This document shows positions 1 to 52,440 of a stretch of 64,000 bases of DNA, piece after piece. Source of the DNA: Glandiceps talaboti (lineage: Eukaryota > Hemichordata > Enteropneusta > Spengelidae); contig NC_135554.1 of NCBI RefSeq assembly GCF_964340395.1, positions 25,735,592-25,799,591 of the forward strand, written 5' to 3'. The position numbers and the translations under genes were made by a program. A model generated the notes under the pieces. That model saw only the letters and a program-made list of their open reading frames with translations. It was not told the DNA's origin and did no database searches. The number at the start of each line of letters is the position of its first letter. Positions within the stretch are counted from its first letter, which is position 1.

Positions 1-3000
1 TTTCAAGTTATCTTGTTTCAATTATACAAAATGTAGTTGTTTTCACATTGATTAGTAATAAATCACTTTGTTAGATTAACCTCGGGCCATTATAATTTTA
101 TCCATTATCTTTTTTTGTATTTGAGTGTTTTTAGCAATGCCAAGGCACATTCCTCTCGATTCTATCGATTGGCAATAAAGAATATTATTATAATCCAAGT
201 TATTTTAATTTTAATACACTTTAAGGTTTTCTGTAGATCAGTAATTGCGCAACCCCTCATAATTAACCATAAAATGCCAATACTTGCGTAATTATGATAA
301 ATTGATATGTAATCGGCGGTTATATCATTATTTGTGAAGTTATTTGAAGGTTGTTAATGCAGACAAAAGCTCTAAATTTAGACCTATGTTAGCAAAAATA
401 CCGCATTTTAAAAATTCACCGAATCCGTCAAAATTCATTTCCACAAACTTAAGTTCCATTATACGAGAAGTTTATAATGTTACACAATTCTACTGGTTAA
501 TGTGACAAAGATCAATACGTGATCTGTGGAAAAGACCAATAAATTGGAAGGGAGTGATACACCAAAAAAGGCATCCCAACCGGCACATAACATCCAAACC
601 ACAACAAATAAATTAACAAAATAAAAAATTCCAGTTGTAACAATTCAAACTCCGGTGAACAAGACAGAAATTATATTGAGCCAGAATTGCGTGATTACAA
701 TACACTGCACTGAGGTCCAAAAAGAGGTGATCAACATCCATGAAAACGAGATGGTTTTTAATAGGTCTACGTGGATTCAAAACAAACTATCGACGATGGC
801 AAACCTCAAGGCAATATACTAACACTCCCCGATATCTTCACTTCAGCTAAATCAATGATTGAAGAGATCTACGACTGTAGAGCTTTACCGCTGAAAGCTG
901 TTAGTTTCACTTCTTTTTTAATTATTTAAATGGTTTTAGCTACATTTCGCCTACACGAAGGTGACAGCTGTAACGAACCATAAACCGTTCAATGGACCGA
1001 TGAGGTTGTATAATTCGACAGTTGAATGAATCATTTCATGTGTTTATTAGTGGTACTTATTTCAAATTGCACAATTAATAAATGGGCGTAATATTTGACA
1101 GTAGGCCTAATGCATGTATAGGGGTGTATATCTCACAGACGTATGTGACGTACGCACCACGTGCAACATGATCAGTTTATTTTAAATCGTCTACACCAGA
1201 TATCATTTTCATTAGTCTAAGAAAACAAATAGTATAAGATATGATTTAGGATGATTGTGTAAACTTATATAAATTTAACTGGATGCACACTCTAGCCCGT
1301 TTACTTATTACATTAAAAAGAGGCCTTCGTTCATTATCAAAACACCTTCCCCCAATTACAAGTAAATATGCCATTTTGAACCATGTGAAGGAGTCCAGAT
1401 ATCAGATTTGTCTCAGCGAACACATAAGAGACATTTCTTCGACATATGTGATTAGGTTTCTGTGATATAGAAGATATATGGAATGCCTTTGGCATTATAA
1501 CATCTTGAAATTCCAACATAATCTTTTTGAACGAGCCTGACACATTATAATAAATGAAGATCTCTATATGTTCATATTTTACACAGCCTCAGGGCTTAAA
1601 ACAAGAATGAAGTCATTTGATTCTGAATTGAAAGTGTGGAAATCAAAAAGGCAGTTGAAATAAGCATATTCTCACCAGATATACCTTAAAGTTTATCTTA
1701 TATACCATTATAAGTCTAGACAATATGTATTGCAGTTGTGATAAGCTTATCTTTATTGTTTTACACAAATACAGACATTATCAGGTACAGACATTATTAA
1801 ACAACATATGTAACTTAAATACGTGTGTTTCAATACAAAGCGCCACTTTCCTAATACTCACAAAAACTCGCTTTATTTTGCTGCTTAAATTTGGTATTTG
1901 ATCATTAAGTAAGTTTCAAATTGGGTATCCACAACGGGGGGGGGGGGGTATAGACATGAGATTGTCTGTAATGATAGGCAGTGGAGGGGCCTATGTTATA
2001 ATACACCTCATATCAAGACATAACAATGGCAACATCCTTGACTGATACATTGATACAAAGATACATTGTAACATTCCAAAGTTTCCAAATGGCTAATTAC
2101 CACAGGCAACGCACACATACCCAGTAGAAGACTGTGATGACCACTGGGTTAGGTGGCTAATGAAGCACTCTCTAAAAATATCTGGGAAAATACGTAAACA
2201 ACAAGACAGAAATTATACAAAATTGATGACATGTTGTAAAACGTCACCATGTCATCAGATGCGTTCACATCTCATCCGACTGGGATGGGGGGGGGGGGTG
2301 CACGGCGTGCGGTTCATTACACTGTCTGTCGATCAGCGCACTGATGGAAATTGTCGGCTTGTGCCTGTGTGGAGGCTGTATGTGCCATAAATATGTTACA
2401 TTTGTTACATCATTGTACAAAAGACAATCTTTTATCAATTCCATCCATGTGCATGTTCTGGAGATTATCTATTCAGGATTTGATACCTATAATATCATGA
2501 AAGTTCAAAGGTCATACCCCATTAGATTGTCTAGTGGCGCCACGATACATGCGATAACGTCACAATTATTATGAAGGTGTGCGTGCGCAGGATGGAATGA
2601 AAGTGAAATCGCCATCTTGCAATATCAATTGGGCCAAGATCAGGCGAACTACTTCCAAGTATGTTATTTACCTCATCCTGTAATGTCTGGGTCGATGGTC
2701 ATTGAGATAATTTATGTTGAAAATCTTAATCGACAGGTGTCTGTAGAAAAGTGCACCGTTTTGTGTTTCATATTAATACCAAAACTTTAACTCCAATTAA
2801 TAATACCGTTCGTTCTAGATTCCTGTAGACGGATGCGAAGCAGATCTGAATCGCGAAGTTGGGTGGATTGTTCTGTTAATTTACGCCTTACCTGCCAGAA
2901 ATCGGACTTTTCCTAACTCCGACATTAATTAGGGAGCCTTCATGACCCAAGAAATGTGCAGAGGTACCCCAATTCCGCAAAGGTAGCAACGCAACGCACT

Positions 3001-4280
3001 GCAGCATTTTGAAACGGGTAGTACGCTGACATCTCGCTCACGTTTTGAGCATGATCTCCTCTATTTGAGTTTGCCCAGCAGGAATTGGTGCGTTTGAATA
3101 CTCAAAAACACACACACAAAAACTCAAAATCAAAACGAACACTGCAATTATAGTTCATAAAAGTTATGTGCCAAAATAAATACCTACTTCTAATACCCAA
3201 ATGTTTGTTAGTAACGAAAATTTGAACCTGTGTGATGTATTTTAAGTAAGGAAGGTATAAGCCCTCCCCTTCATTATCCCACTTTTGTAAGAATTGTGAT
3301 TTCTACATTTGTAGAAGTCCTAGGTAGTGACATTATGTATTAGCCTATTTTACATGTGTTCTTACCTTGAGACGTCAGTAAAGCAATGCGTCCTCTAGAA
3401 ATTCGTATCAACATCGATGATCCAAAATTACTAGTAAACATATGAATGGAAAGTGATATGGCAATATGTGGTGTGAACAAGAAACTAGTCAAAACTATAT
3501 CATTTTCAATGATCTCATAAAAGCAAAAACTGACAATAAACAACAATATTGGGGTTGGTCAAGAAAATTTATTTGAATTGGTTATTATATATGATGACGA
3601 CGGATACAAAAAGTGTTATACATGACAGTAGTACTGGTAAAATTTATGTAAAACACATCTATGTTGTCTTAAACTAATGGTGGGTGCGAAATACATTCAT
3701 TGCAAACACCCATGATAATGCAAGACGTTTAGATGTAGGATTCATAGAATAGTTTTACAAAGGCTAAGTGCCTTACTTTATAATTATCATAGAGTCTAGT
3801 ATTTCCTTTATTTATGAGAAATAGTTTGGATGGGTATTACACGCTAAACCTTCATAAGGTAACAAATATGAGGAACATATATTTGCACTCATGACTGTGG
3901 CTTCAATTTATTGCTTCTGTCCATACCAGAAGATAAATTCATTTTAGTATGTTAGTGGAATGGATCAGATATATTGTGATCAAAGATGAATGTACTAATA
4001 ATAAATATATATAAAAAGTATAAAAAGTTCTAGATGCAAATGAAATAACTTTACACTTACAAATGCAAGCAGGAAGAGTTTAAACGATCTCACTGAACCC
4101 TGTGTATAAATTCATTTAAACTTTCGGTGGCAGCCAACATACACTTTTGTAAATATGCAGATTGTATAATCCAATGTTGGTTAACAAAGTAATAACAAAT
4201 TCAAACATTTATCATATTAAAAAACTACTTGAAATAAGTGTAATTTCTTAAGTTATAAGCTAGCCGGCATCAAATTTCTT
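1..4280. other. Downstream flank of latrophilin, no gene recognised
   Basis: AT-rich sequence with two G runs (near 1936 and 2286). Short open frames show no family motif. The small CpG and motif cluster near 2.55 kb is listed separately. Confidence 0.5.
2530..2660. promoter_or_regulatory. Weak candidate promoter at the left of the window
   Basis: A small cluster of promoter-associated motifs: ATAACGTCACAA (CRE half-site), GTGCGTGCGCAGG (NRF1-like) and ATCGCCATCTTGC (YY1-like on the minus strand), with locally raised CpG. No coding exon could be attached. Confidence 0.2.
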
Positions 4281-4286
4281 TTTATT
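4281..4286 (-). terminator. Possible poly(A) signal of the latrophilin gene
   Basis: This is the first AATAAA on the minus strand downstream of the stop codon and would give a 3' UTR of about 0.7 kb. The region is AT-rich, so a chance match is quite possible. Confidence 0.3.
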
Positions 4287-4993
4287 TGAAACCCATGCCA
4301 CATTCATTATTTTAAATTTTATGTAAACAAAATACTTTTGTTACAATCTTTTCAAAATACTGCAATACATACACATTAATATATAATCTCAATATTAGTG
4401 AACTACAACATATAATATCAACATTAGTATACTGGGAGTTGTATGAGCTTGTCAATTGTTTACAGCATATACAATATACAAGTATATTCATGATTTGTTC
4501 AAATATGGTAGCATATGTTATGTTGTATTAAAACCTTCAACATAAAATGAATAGTTCATTAAGGTCATCCAGGTACAACTGAAATATGGTTTACTTCATA
4601 ATTTGATTTATGTTATATGCTCAAATATATACCAGTAAGTGAACTGCAACTTACTTTGTAATTTTTTGTGAAAATTGTCAATTGAAACTTCATAACCAAA
4701 GCTTACACTTTAAATATTCTATGTATTTCAAGAACAAAAAACATGACATGATTATTAAAGTGCAGGGATGGTTTGATATGTTCTCTCTATGATATGTAAC
4801 AAATGTAAAAGATTTAGTGATATTGCCCTTGGCTAAGGGTAAGATGTCTGGAAGCCAAGTTTGTTATATGTACATTGTATAATGAATAAATATTTGTTTT
4901 GCATATACATGTAGTTCTTGTGACAAGATCATTGACTCATATCATATTTACAGAAGGCACTCTGTATTGACTGGACAACATAACAGGTAAATA

Positions 4994-42900
<37,907 letters not shown>

Positions 42901-42910
<10 letters not shown>

Positions 42911-43097
42911 CTATCAAGAAAACAGAGTTAGTCATTGTTACTAATTTATAAAATTGGTAAACCTATCAAGAAAACAGAGTTAGTCATTGTTACTAATTTA
43001 TAAAATTGGTAAACCTATCAAGAAAACAGAGTTAGTCATTGTTACTAATTTATAAAATTGGTAAACCTATCAAGAAAACAGAGTTAGTCATTGTTGC
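42901..43097. repeat. 52-bp tandem repeat (about 3.8 copies) spanning a splice acceptor
   Basis: Successive copies start at 42901, 42953, 43005 and 43057 and are almost identical until the last part. Each copy holds, on the minus strand, a branch-point-like TGACTAAC, a pyrimidine tract and cttgatag|GTTTACC. The 3'-most copy provides the acceptor of latrophilin exon a. Confidence 0.85.
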
Positions 43098-43211
43098 CAA
43101 TTCAAAATCTGATGAAAAAGTTAGACCTCTGATAGGTTGAAAGGGTGGCTTAAAAAAAATGAGTTGGCTTCTCACCATCACATCAAGAACAATGCACGGT
43201 ATCTACCAGTT

Positions 43212-43285
43212 GGCACGTTAGCTCAGCTGGTGAGAGCACTCTAACTAGTGTTTTAGGGGACGTGGGTTCAATTCTAACACGTCAC
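43212..43285 (+). pseudogene. tRNA-like sequence, possibly a decayed tRNA-Thr(AGU) or tRNA-derived repeat
   Basis: A 74-nt tRNA-sized stretch has a good A box (TAGCTCAGCTGG, 43219-43230), a B box (GGTTCAATTCT, 43265-43275) and a TTTT run immediately after. The D stem GCTC/GAGC is perfect. The acceptor stem has two mismatches, the T stem pairs poorly and the anticodon loop is too long; the loop sequence CTAGTGTT would give AGU. I therefore read it as a decayed tRNA or a tRNA-derived SINE head. Confidence 0.5.
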
Positions 43286-45221
43286 TTTTCTTTCCTCGTT
43301 TATAACATATGAAAAAGTTAACTAGTTTTTAAAGTCACCCTTATAACCTTTACTTTTGCTTGAACACCATGTGCAGTAAATACTTAATGTTTTTGTTTTG
43401 ATTACTGCTCTCTCCAAGAACTTTTCATAATATTCATATAAATCATTACAAGCGTATTTACAATGATGTATAATTTTTGCAAAATTGATTTCCTTCAAAA
43501 TTCTTAAACTTGAAGATTGGTATGATAAGTGGGTCTAATTATATCAAAATATCAAATGGTCAAATCTTGTTCAAATTATAGACTTTAGTTGAAAGATGAA
43601 TATTGGGTGGGTATTATAAACAGGCGTGGGGTGATATTCAGTAATCACTATAAAATTAGCCAGGTAAACCTCTGATTTTGACCTGTAATGGAGGGAATCA
43701 GTTCAGACATCAGGATTGGAGAACCTATCACAGAATAGTGCTTGGGTCAAGGGTCAAAGGTTAATATACAAGGTCATACAGATTTACTTACCTATACTTT
43801 CATAAAGAATGCTAGATATTATAAGTACTTGGAAATATGTTTTACTGCTTGGCTTCATTTTGATATTTTATCTTGTAAATGTTCACATAATCCTGAAATA
43901 AAAAGATATATAAATACTCATTAAATTTTACATTAAAACTGTAAACTAATTCTGATTTTAAAAACCAAACCATAAATTGTTTTATTTCATTATGACTCTG
44001 AGGATCAACAGCAAAATCATTGGAAAAGAATAGAAAATTCTAGGCTTGGAGCAAAATAATGAAAGATACATGAAAAATAGATGTCTGAATTTATACAAAA
44101 AATATAAGAAAAAAATGTGTCAATCTAGGATAATTTTCCAATAAAAAAACAAAAAACAAATTTTAATCAAATTTGAATAAAGTAAAGTAAATAAAATCCA
44201 ACTGAGCTGAAAGTAACATTAGCTGATATAAATAATATCTGAGGTGAAAAGTACAACCATTGTAGATTATAATGCAAAGAAAATGTCAGATGTTGAAATT
44301 GATATAAGTCTATATGGTGAAGCATACAAGGCTGTTTAAAATGAATCCAGGGGACAAATGAAATAGTTATAGTGAGATTACTACCATCTGTTTATATGAA
44401 TGACAGAATTGAAATCTGGTCACTAACTGATGTATAAATAAAATGTTAAAGTACAAAATGTTATAGTAATTTATTGAAACAGATCATGCACTAGGATGAA
44501 TGATTTCAAAATGAATTCACTTCATAGACAAATTTGTTACAAAACTATAAAAATTCAAATCATAATATGAATATAGATTGAAACAGATTATAGTAACATA
44601 GATTGTTGTAAAATAAATCTGTATAAATTTGTCAATCTGAAAATCTACAGTAATTTCATAATAACGGTAATTATTTATTCACAAAGAAACAGAAATGTCC
44701 ACAGATAGCACAACAATATTTTCCCCCACTGTCATAAAACCACAGACCTCATGGCAAAGTCCATAACGCACCATCAAGAGTCAGAGTATTATTTTTTGTT
44801 GTGTCACAGCAAAAGTATGCGCTGACTTGTAAGAATGTTTTTACCCATTTTTATTTGAAGACATTCTGTATACAAAGAAACCATAGTGCATGTCAGAACA
44901 TCGACTAAATCATTGTCAAAGAATGGAGGTTGTTTATGACAACTTTGGCATAGACGTCACTAAGACTTAAACTTATAAACTACGTGTCAGCAGTTTTCAC
45001 TTTAAAGTAGCTACAATATCAGTCTAGAGTTTATACTCAATTAGGCTACACATCAACAATTAACCCTTTGGCTAGACTAACTAAAGCACTGGGCTTGGTT
45101 ACAGGACAGTAACACTTGTAAAAAATTCAGGACTGCCTTCACCTATAGTTAATCCCTGTCATGGCCATCACTAATGGTTGCAGTGGTTAGTCAATGCTAA
45201 GATGTCAGTATTCTACATCAC

Positions 45222-45307
45222 AATGTATCACAATGCATCACAATATATCACAATACATCACAATGCATCACACTACATCACAATACATCACACTACATCA
45301 CAATGTA
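45222..45307. repeat. 10-bp tandem repeat
   Basis: CATCACAATA/CATCACAATG/CATCACACTA units repeat about eight times. It lies upstream of the first recognised latrophilin exon. Confidence 0.8.
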
Positions 45308-46049
45308 GACATGCTCAAGGCTTTTTTCACAATTCATTTGAATTAAAAAATTTTACCACAAGCATGTTATTTTGTGTGAGCTGAGTGAGTGATTGTGAAT
45401 ACGATAGTCAAATGAACATTAAGTCCTTGGAGGAATACTCCTGACTTGGTAAAATATATAAAAAAGTTGAAGACATAAATTCCTTCACAAACTAAAAATG
45501 AATGGCAAACTCAAAACATTTGAAAAATATGAGACTTGAAAAAAAGAACTCTCCTGAGGGATTGGTACCAGTCTAATCACCATGTTAATACATTACTTAT
45601 ATACAGCCCAAAGACTTGAAGATCTCTATATAAAGTAAAGATACTCCCTCACAACAAGACAATTAGTCTTTGGGAAGTATGTACCATATCCATGACCTGT
45701 ATGTATATATATATACTACACAATTTGAATAGTCCACATACACGGAATCCAATCATGTGAATAAGTCACTACTGAAGTCTTTCACTCTTTTTCCACATTT
45801 CTAGTTGCCGACAGATATGGCCTGGTTTAGTTGACCTATTGCTCGATACAGGTTGACATCCATCAAATGTCTTTACTATACAATCAATACAATTAAAAGT
45901 ACCATACCAGGTACCATACAACATTCTCTGCTAATGTGAGCTAGCTCACAGTCAAACAGAAATATTCACCTTAGTCTTTACTATTTATTTATCTGCCAAT
46001 CAATATACTGATCCAACATATTTACCTTGCTTACCACAAACTAACTGAT

Positions 46050-46051
46050 TT

Positions 46052-46097
<46 letters not shown>

Positions 46098-46110
46098 CCA
46101 ATCAACCAAT
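46050..46110. repeat. (AATC)n microsatellite
   Basis: About 15 ATCA units with two ACCA interruptions at the right end, the same two motifs that form the larger array 0.25 kb further on. Confidence 0.95.
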
Positions 46111-46344
46111 CAATACATTAATCAACTTCAAACTTTGATATCATTATATTTAAATATGAGCCAGCAACATTACATATGAAATCTTCATAATTTAAATTTT
46201 TTTGAAAAATACAAATCATTTGATAAATTGATGAAATCAATGTCTATAGACTAATGAAAGTTATCTTGTTGCATATCATATGTGGTGTCTATTGTCCTGT
46301 GATTGATTTAAATATCAGCTTGACAAAATCAACACTCTAAACTG

Positions 46345-46350
46345 ACCAAC

Positions 46351-46405
<55 letters not shown>

Positions 46406-46698
46406 CCAACCAACCAATCAATCAATCAATCAATCAACCAACCAACCAACCAACCATCCAACCAACCAACCAACCAACCAACCAACCAACCAACCAACCA
46501 ACCAACCAACCATCCAACCAACCAACCAACCAACCAACCAACCAACCAACCATCCAACCAACCAACCAACCAACCAACCAACCAACCAACCAACCAACCA
46601 ACCATCCAACCAACCAACCAACCAACCAACCATCCAACCAACCAACCAACCAACCATCCAACCAACCAACCAACCAACCAACCAACCAATCAATCAAG
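46345..46698. repeat. (AATC)n/(AACC)n microsatellite with ATCC interruptions
   Basis: ATCA units pass into a long AACC run interrupted by CATC at irregular spacing, then ATCA again. Open frames of WLVG repeats on the minus strand are artefacts. Confidence 0.97.
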
Positions 46699-49600
46699 CT
46701 GTGAAATAGTATCAAAATCAAGGATGGAATATTAGCATTCAACTTGAAGATGTTTTTAAAAAATATTTAGGGACAAATGAGCCTTGGTCACTTTCCTTGG
46801 TCATTTTATGAGTTGACCGATAGACACAATTTTAATATTATTAGAATTTAGTTATTATCCTGTAGCTTGGCACATAAAGTAGGACTTCCTGATTTAAACC
46901 GGAGTTGTTCATTTTGTGTGTATCAAATCAAATAGGTACTCTACATGTGTTTGAATACACCGTATTGTCTGATGACAGTCTAAACTTTATTGGTTGCTGC
47001 AATACAATACCATATACCATTGTAGTCTTGGGTAGTCTTGGGTGTGGTTGTGTTTTGGTCTATTAAAATGACACATTGTCACTTTCTGTACACCTACAGA
47101 ACCCATAAACAAACAATTCGACAGCTGCAGTGTGCACCAATGAAATGTGAACAATGAAAATAGTTGTACAAGACCGTATCACTAGGACTAAGATCAAACC
47201 CACTACATAGTCTCTAAATGGACATTTGTTAGCTAAGACTATCAATTTTTCCAGGAAACTACAATGGTGTGGACTTTGCTTAAATTGTGCAGAATCTGAC
47301 AAGAACTGTAAAAGACAAAGTGCTATGTAAAAGTTGAGCTAAATGATTTCTCGATTAGTATATTACCAGCATGACAACTGCAAGCAATGACTTCCATAAT
47401 ACCTTAGGGCCAATAAAGTAGTGTACACAGAGAGAGAGATTAGCATGTAATATTATTGCTACATTGTAACAATCAGTTAGAGTTTTATTTATTATACTAA
47501 CTTGGTAACATTGTACATAATTACTGCCCCTATGGAATCTATGTCGGTAGGTAGGACTAGACGTTTGATTTATCACAATGTTGTACATGATATCACTTGT
47601 ACTACACTACAGGCAATGAAAATAATACAGTCATGTCATGCATGTAGACAGTGAGATATTGGTATCAAATTACACCAGATACATGACTATAAAAATACCA
47701 CACCCAGCTTGATTCTAATTCAACAGCTTGCCAACAACATCCTAGCTCAGTTTCCAAGTCAAAATACATCCAGAGGTTTGCTAGCTTTTAGCTTTAAAAT
47801 CTGTCAGAGTTAGTAATCATGACAAATAGTATATAGTGAAGGATTGGGGGCTGGTGAATATTCTCCAGTGATTTACTCAATAGTGTAATTTACATATATG
47901 AATACTAATTTATCTCTAAACCCTACTTTATTTTTTCAATGACATGTACTTTTTGTTAACAACTTAGGAAAATATACCATGATGGATGGAAACTAAAATA
48001 TTTACTGACATATTTTTTGCTAGTCAAATTATGACATATATTCAATGAGTAAAATAATGATGAATTATACAAAAAATAGTGATCGGTAATTTAATGAAAA
48101 TTGAACATAATAAAATTGAGTTATGAAAATACTGATTCAATGTTACATTATTTATCACATTGCTGGCATCCATTTTTCAATAAATGCATATTAATAAAAA
48201 ATTGTGATGTATTCAATAATGGCATGAATACACAATTTATATTTATAGATCAAAAAAACAACTTTCTACTCAAACTATCCAAAAAGGAAAGGATTCTATT
48301 TCCAATTGTTTTACTCTGTCAGTATAGATATTTTTGTTATAAACTAGAAATTGAGCTCTATGAACATTTATTTATCCCATAAAATTCACAAATGAAATGG
48401 GATAGATTTTTTTCTCAACAATTTGATGGATTTTGATGGATTCTTTTCTAAAATTAATTTGATGGAATTTTTTTCAACACTCTATTTGATGGATCTCATT
48501 ATAAACGAATTAAATCGATATAATCTCCTGGTCCATGTATGGTATCAATTTATAGCTACACTAACCACAAACCAACGTGTGATATGACATTGTTATACAT
48601 AAATTGAACTGTTTATAAATACATTCAGTAACCATGGCAACCAAATATAAATAAATCAATTACCATATATTCATCTAATCCACCAGAGTAGTTATTTATA
48701 GAATTCACAACATATTATGCATTTTTTAGGTTACAGTGACACAATTCATTTTTCACAATTTCAATAAAAATTTCCCAACCCTCAACAACTGTTTATTTTG
48801 ATCCGGTTACAAATCTACAAAATGTTCACCTTATAAATTCTATTTTTTATCTAAATGTTCATGGTTGATATATTCATTAGGTAAATGATACCCCATCTTG
48901 TTTACATCACCTAGCCTTCATTGTTAGAGTCATTCACCTTATATGAACATTTCATTCTGGAACTTTCATAAATATTTATTTCTATATAGATAATCAGTCT
49001 TTTTATTTTATCAATTGTACTTTATATGTTTGTGTTGATATATTTTTCAAAATTATGAAATTCTTATTTTCACTTGTTCTTTTATTATCATTTAATTTTT
49101 CATCTTTGTTTTCTTATATGAGTTGTATATATCACAGATTATGTTGAAAAAGAATAAACAAACCAACATTTTTTCTAGGAAATTTATGAAGAATTATGGC
49201 ACACACAGCAGTGTTGAAGAATGGATGTACATCAGACAAAATAAATTACTTACATTAAAGTTAACAAATACATCATAATAATAATGGTACTATTTCAACT
49301 ACAAGATAATTTATATATATATATTTTTTAAAAATTGTAATTATTTGGTCTTGTTTTCTAAATGACAATACTAATAAAAACAAAAAACACCAGATATGTT
49401 TTAGAAATTCTTTATTTCAGATCAAAAACTGAAGTCTCATGCTTTGTACTGTTTTTACTGTTAGTATTTGTTACCCATTTTATTGTGAAATCAGCTGTTA
49501 TGTAAATTATACAGCAAGTACTAGCAATAATAGATCAATTTGCAATTGGAATGGCCTCTAACATAATACATCAGACAATAACACACATGTGACATGACCT

Positions 49601-52099
49601 CTAGCAAGGACAGTATTAATACAATTATCATGCAAAAAGCTATAAACAGATATGAAGACTTTATTACATGACCTTTACTATCAAATGTATAATTGACCAA
49701 AATCAATTCATTCCTGATTCCATCCACAGATACCTAATATGATTAATGCTAAAAATATAAATAATTATTTTTTTAAAATTGATGATGCCATAATAGTATG
49801 AAAGGCTTGGTCATTGAGCTAAGAGGGAACATAAATTTACAGAACATGTTATAAATGCTAATACTACTGATGTTATTGTGTTTAGGATAAATTCTTATAA
49901 TTTGAGAACATTTTGTTCAGTCTCCAAAATTATTTGAGAACAAACTCATTGACCTGAATTGAAATACACAGTAGCACTCCCAAATATAATGCCTACCATT
50001 TTTAAGTAGTTTGACCTAGATACCAAAATAACTAAACAGACAATGTAATAGAAAGTTGGTGGTACCATATGGTGTACACACAGCCACAGGGGGAATGATA
50101 CATCAACCAATTATAACATCATTTGTTAACAGATTACAATGTAAGAGTCTTTTCCATAATTATAGCTGTCAATATCACGTTTCCACACAAAGTGTGTGGG
50201 CCTTTTTTGTAAGTTTATGCCCTGTAATAAATTTGTTACGTTCATTCAAAGTGAACTCTAGCAGTATTAAAACACCAACACCCACCTTTGGTATACTTTA
50301 AACTTAATCTACCCAGTAAAGTAAATACTTGACTCAAAGTTAGGCTTAAGAAAACAACTATACAAACTTAAAAACAGGAATTGTCATGGCAACAATTAAA
50401 CTATTTCGTGAAATGTAAAGTTGTGGTGGCTGAAAAATTTGTAAATTTTGTGATCTACACACAGATAACATTTTGCAGGAATAGTGCTACAAAATGGTAC
50501 TTAAACTTACATAACAGGTGTTAGCAGTTCAGATCAAGTCCTTGCACCAATCACATGACAGATATATTTCCTTGAACGTTCTATGACCCTTGTTTGTGAA
50601 ATTAATTTCACATTCAAACCACTATCAAAAACCCTGACAATCTGGGTCATGTTTTATATACTTGCAGACTTACACTCGACCTTCCATGACCCCCAGAGTG
50701 AATCTTTTCAACTAACAATAGGTATGAAGTGTATGAGTCATGCTACAATACACCTTAATATGGGTGGACACATCTTGTCTTCTATAATGTGTGTGTAGTC
50801 AATAGTAGAAAGCTATTGGAATATATTGTGATCACTTTGTTTAGCACTAGACACACACATTAACATACCATGTATATGTACAGTACTGATAACACAGCCT
50901 ATATCCATCACATATGTACATGTAGAGAATAAACATATAGAGGGGCATAATTTCAAATTGCAATTCTCAAGCCATTGTATCAGCCGTTATATTGTCATGA
51001 CTTCACAGACAATGAGATGTATAAAGTTGGAATACCTTAGTTATGAAAATAAGCTAGAGTATAAGTCTGAACCCTAAAGTAAAAGTTTCATTTTGGGGTC
51101 TATAGGACTTTCTCATATAAACATTAAAGAATATTATGGCAATAACAACTTGATTGTCACTGAATATTTTATATACCTAGTGTCAAAACTATATTGCCTA
51201 CATTGTAATTTCATGCATGACAGCACCTTTGTATTCAATTCATGCAATAATTTGCTGTATCACACCCATGCACACAATGACCAAATAAGGTCAGTTATGC
51301 AAATTGTTGAACCATTATTTTATCCACAAATAAGTACAATACTATTTTCTGATGTATTTTAACACTCCATAGAGTATATGATAAAACCTTTACGAACCAG
51401 ATATGGGTTGAATTATTATAATATGAATTTTTAAAAAAAACTAGTATTTGTGAAGAGTGAAGCAAAATAACAGAACATGATGTAGACAGGCTACTGTGTG
51501 GTTGAAACATTCAGTAATAATGTTAGTGTTGAAGCAATAATTATAGCGTTGACGTTCCATATGGTAGGTTCTCACTGCTCTCTAAAACTAGTCTGCTAAC
51601 ATGCATAAAGTCACTTTACAATGTTTACTGATCATCTTGCTTTATAGTGAATGGAAATTCTCTAATTTCATTTCCAATAAATTATATATCACAATATGTA
51701 CACTAATCACTTGTTTTTGTAAGATAGTGGTAAATGTCAAATCCTTGAGGCATAATTGGAAATTTTACCCCAAAAGGTGCCAAGAATAAAAATATGTAAT
51801 TGTCATACAGTCACATACAATACCTCTCACACCCAAAATAAACACAAACAATTCCTCAGGTGACTAGAATGCTAGTCTCATGTTGATAGAATTGGCTGGA
51901 ATTAAAATTGTCAGGAGTCAACTTGTGAATATAAATATACAATATTTTCTTACTAAGTGTTTGTTCGTTTGTAGGTATGTATGCAAATAAACATCAGATT
52001 ATCTACTGAAATGTAAGAATCAATAATTATGTAATGTTAATAATAAGTGATCAAAAAAGTGGTTTTATAATGACAGCTGACTTATTGATATTTTTGTAG

Positions 52100-52440
52100 T
52101 TAAAGTACCATCCATTAGTAGAATAGTTGTAACCAGATTTTATCAATTAGTAAGATTGTTACACTGTAACCACAGTTCTGCCAATTGGTGCAATTATTAC
52201 ATTGTAACCATATTTCTATCAATTAGTGAAACTGTTTTAATGTAGTTAAATGTCAGCCAACAATGCCAACTGTTACAATGTAGCTATATACTTCTGTCAA
52301 CACAGGGTCAAATCGTTACATATGTTGCCATCACTACCTTGGTACAATACTTACACTCTAACCTGACTTGTCAATTAGTGAGATTGTTACACTGTAGCTA
52401 TATTTCTGTCAATAACTCAAATTATTACCATGTAGCTTGG
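52100..52440. repeat. Degenerate minisatellite, about 45-50-bp units
   Basis: Recurrent TTTCTGTCAATTAGTGA, GATTGTTACACTGTA and ACCATA/GCTATA elements occur about seven times with decay. Confidence 0.65.

Noticed and set aside
46426-46742. WLVG-repeat open frames on the minus strand
   Set aside because: Pure translation of a tetranucleotide microsatellite, open in several frames.
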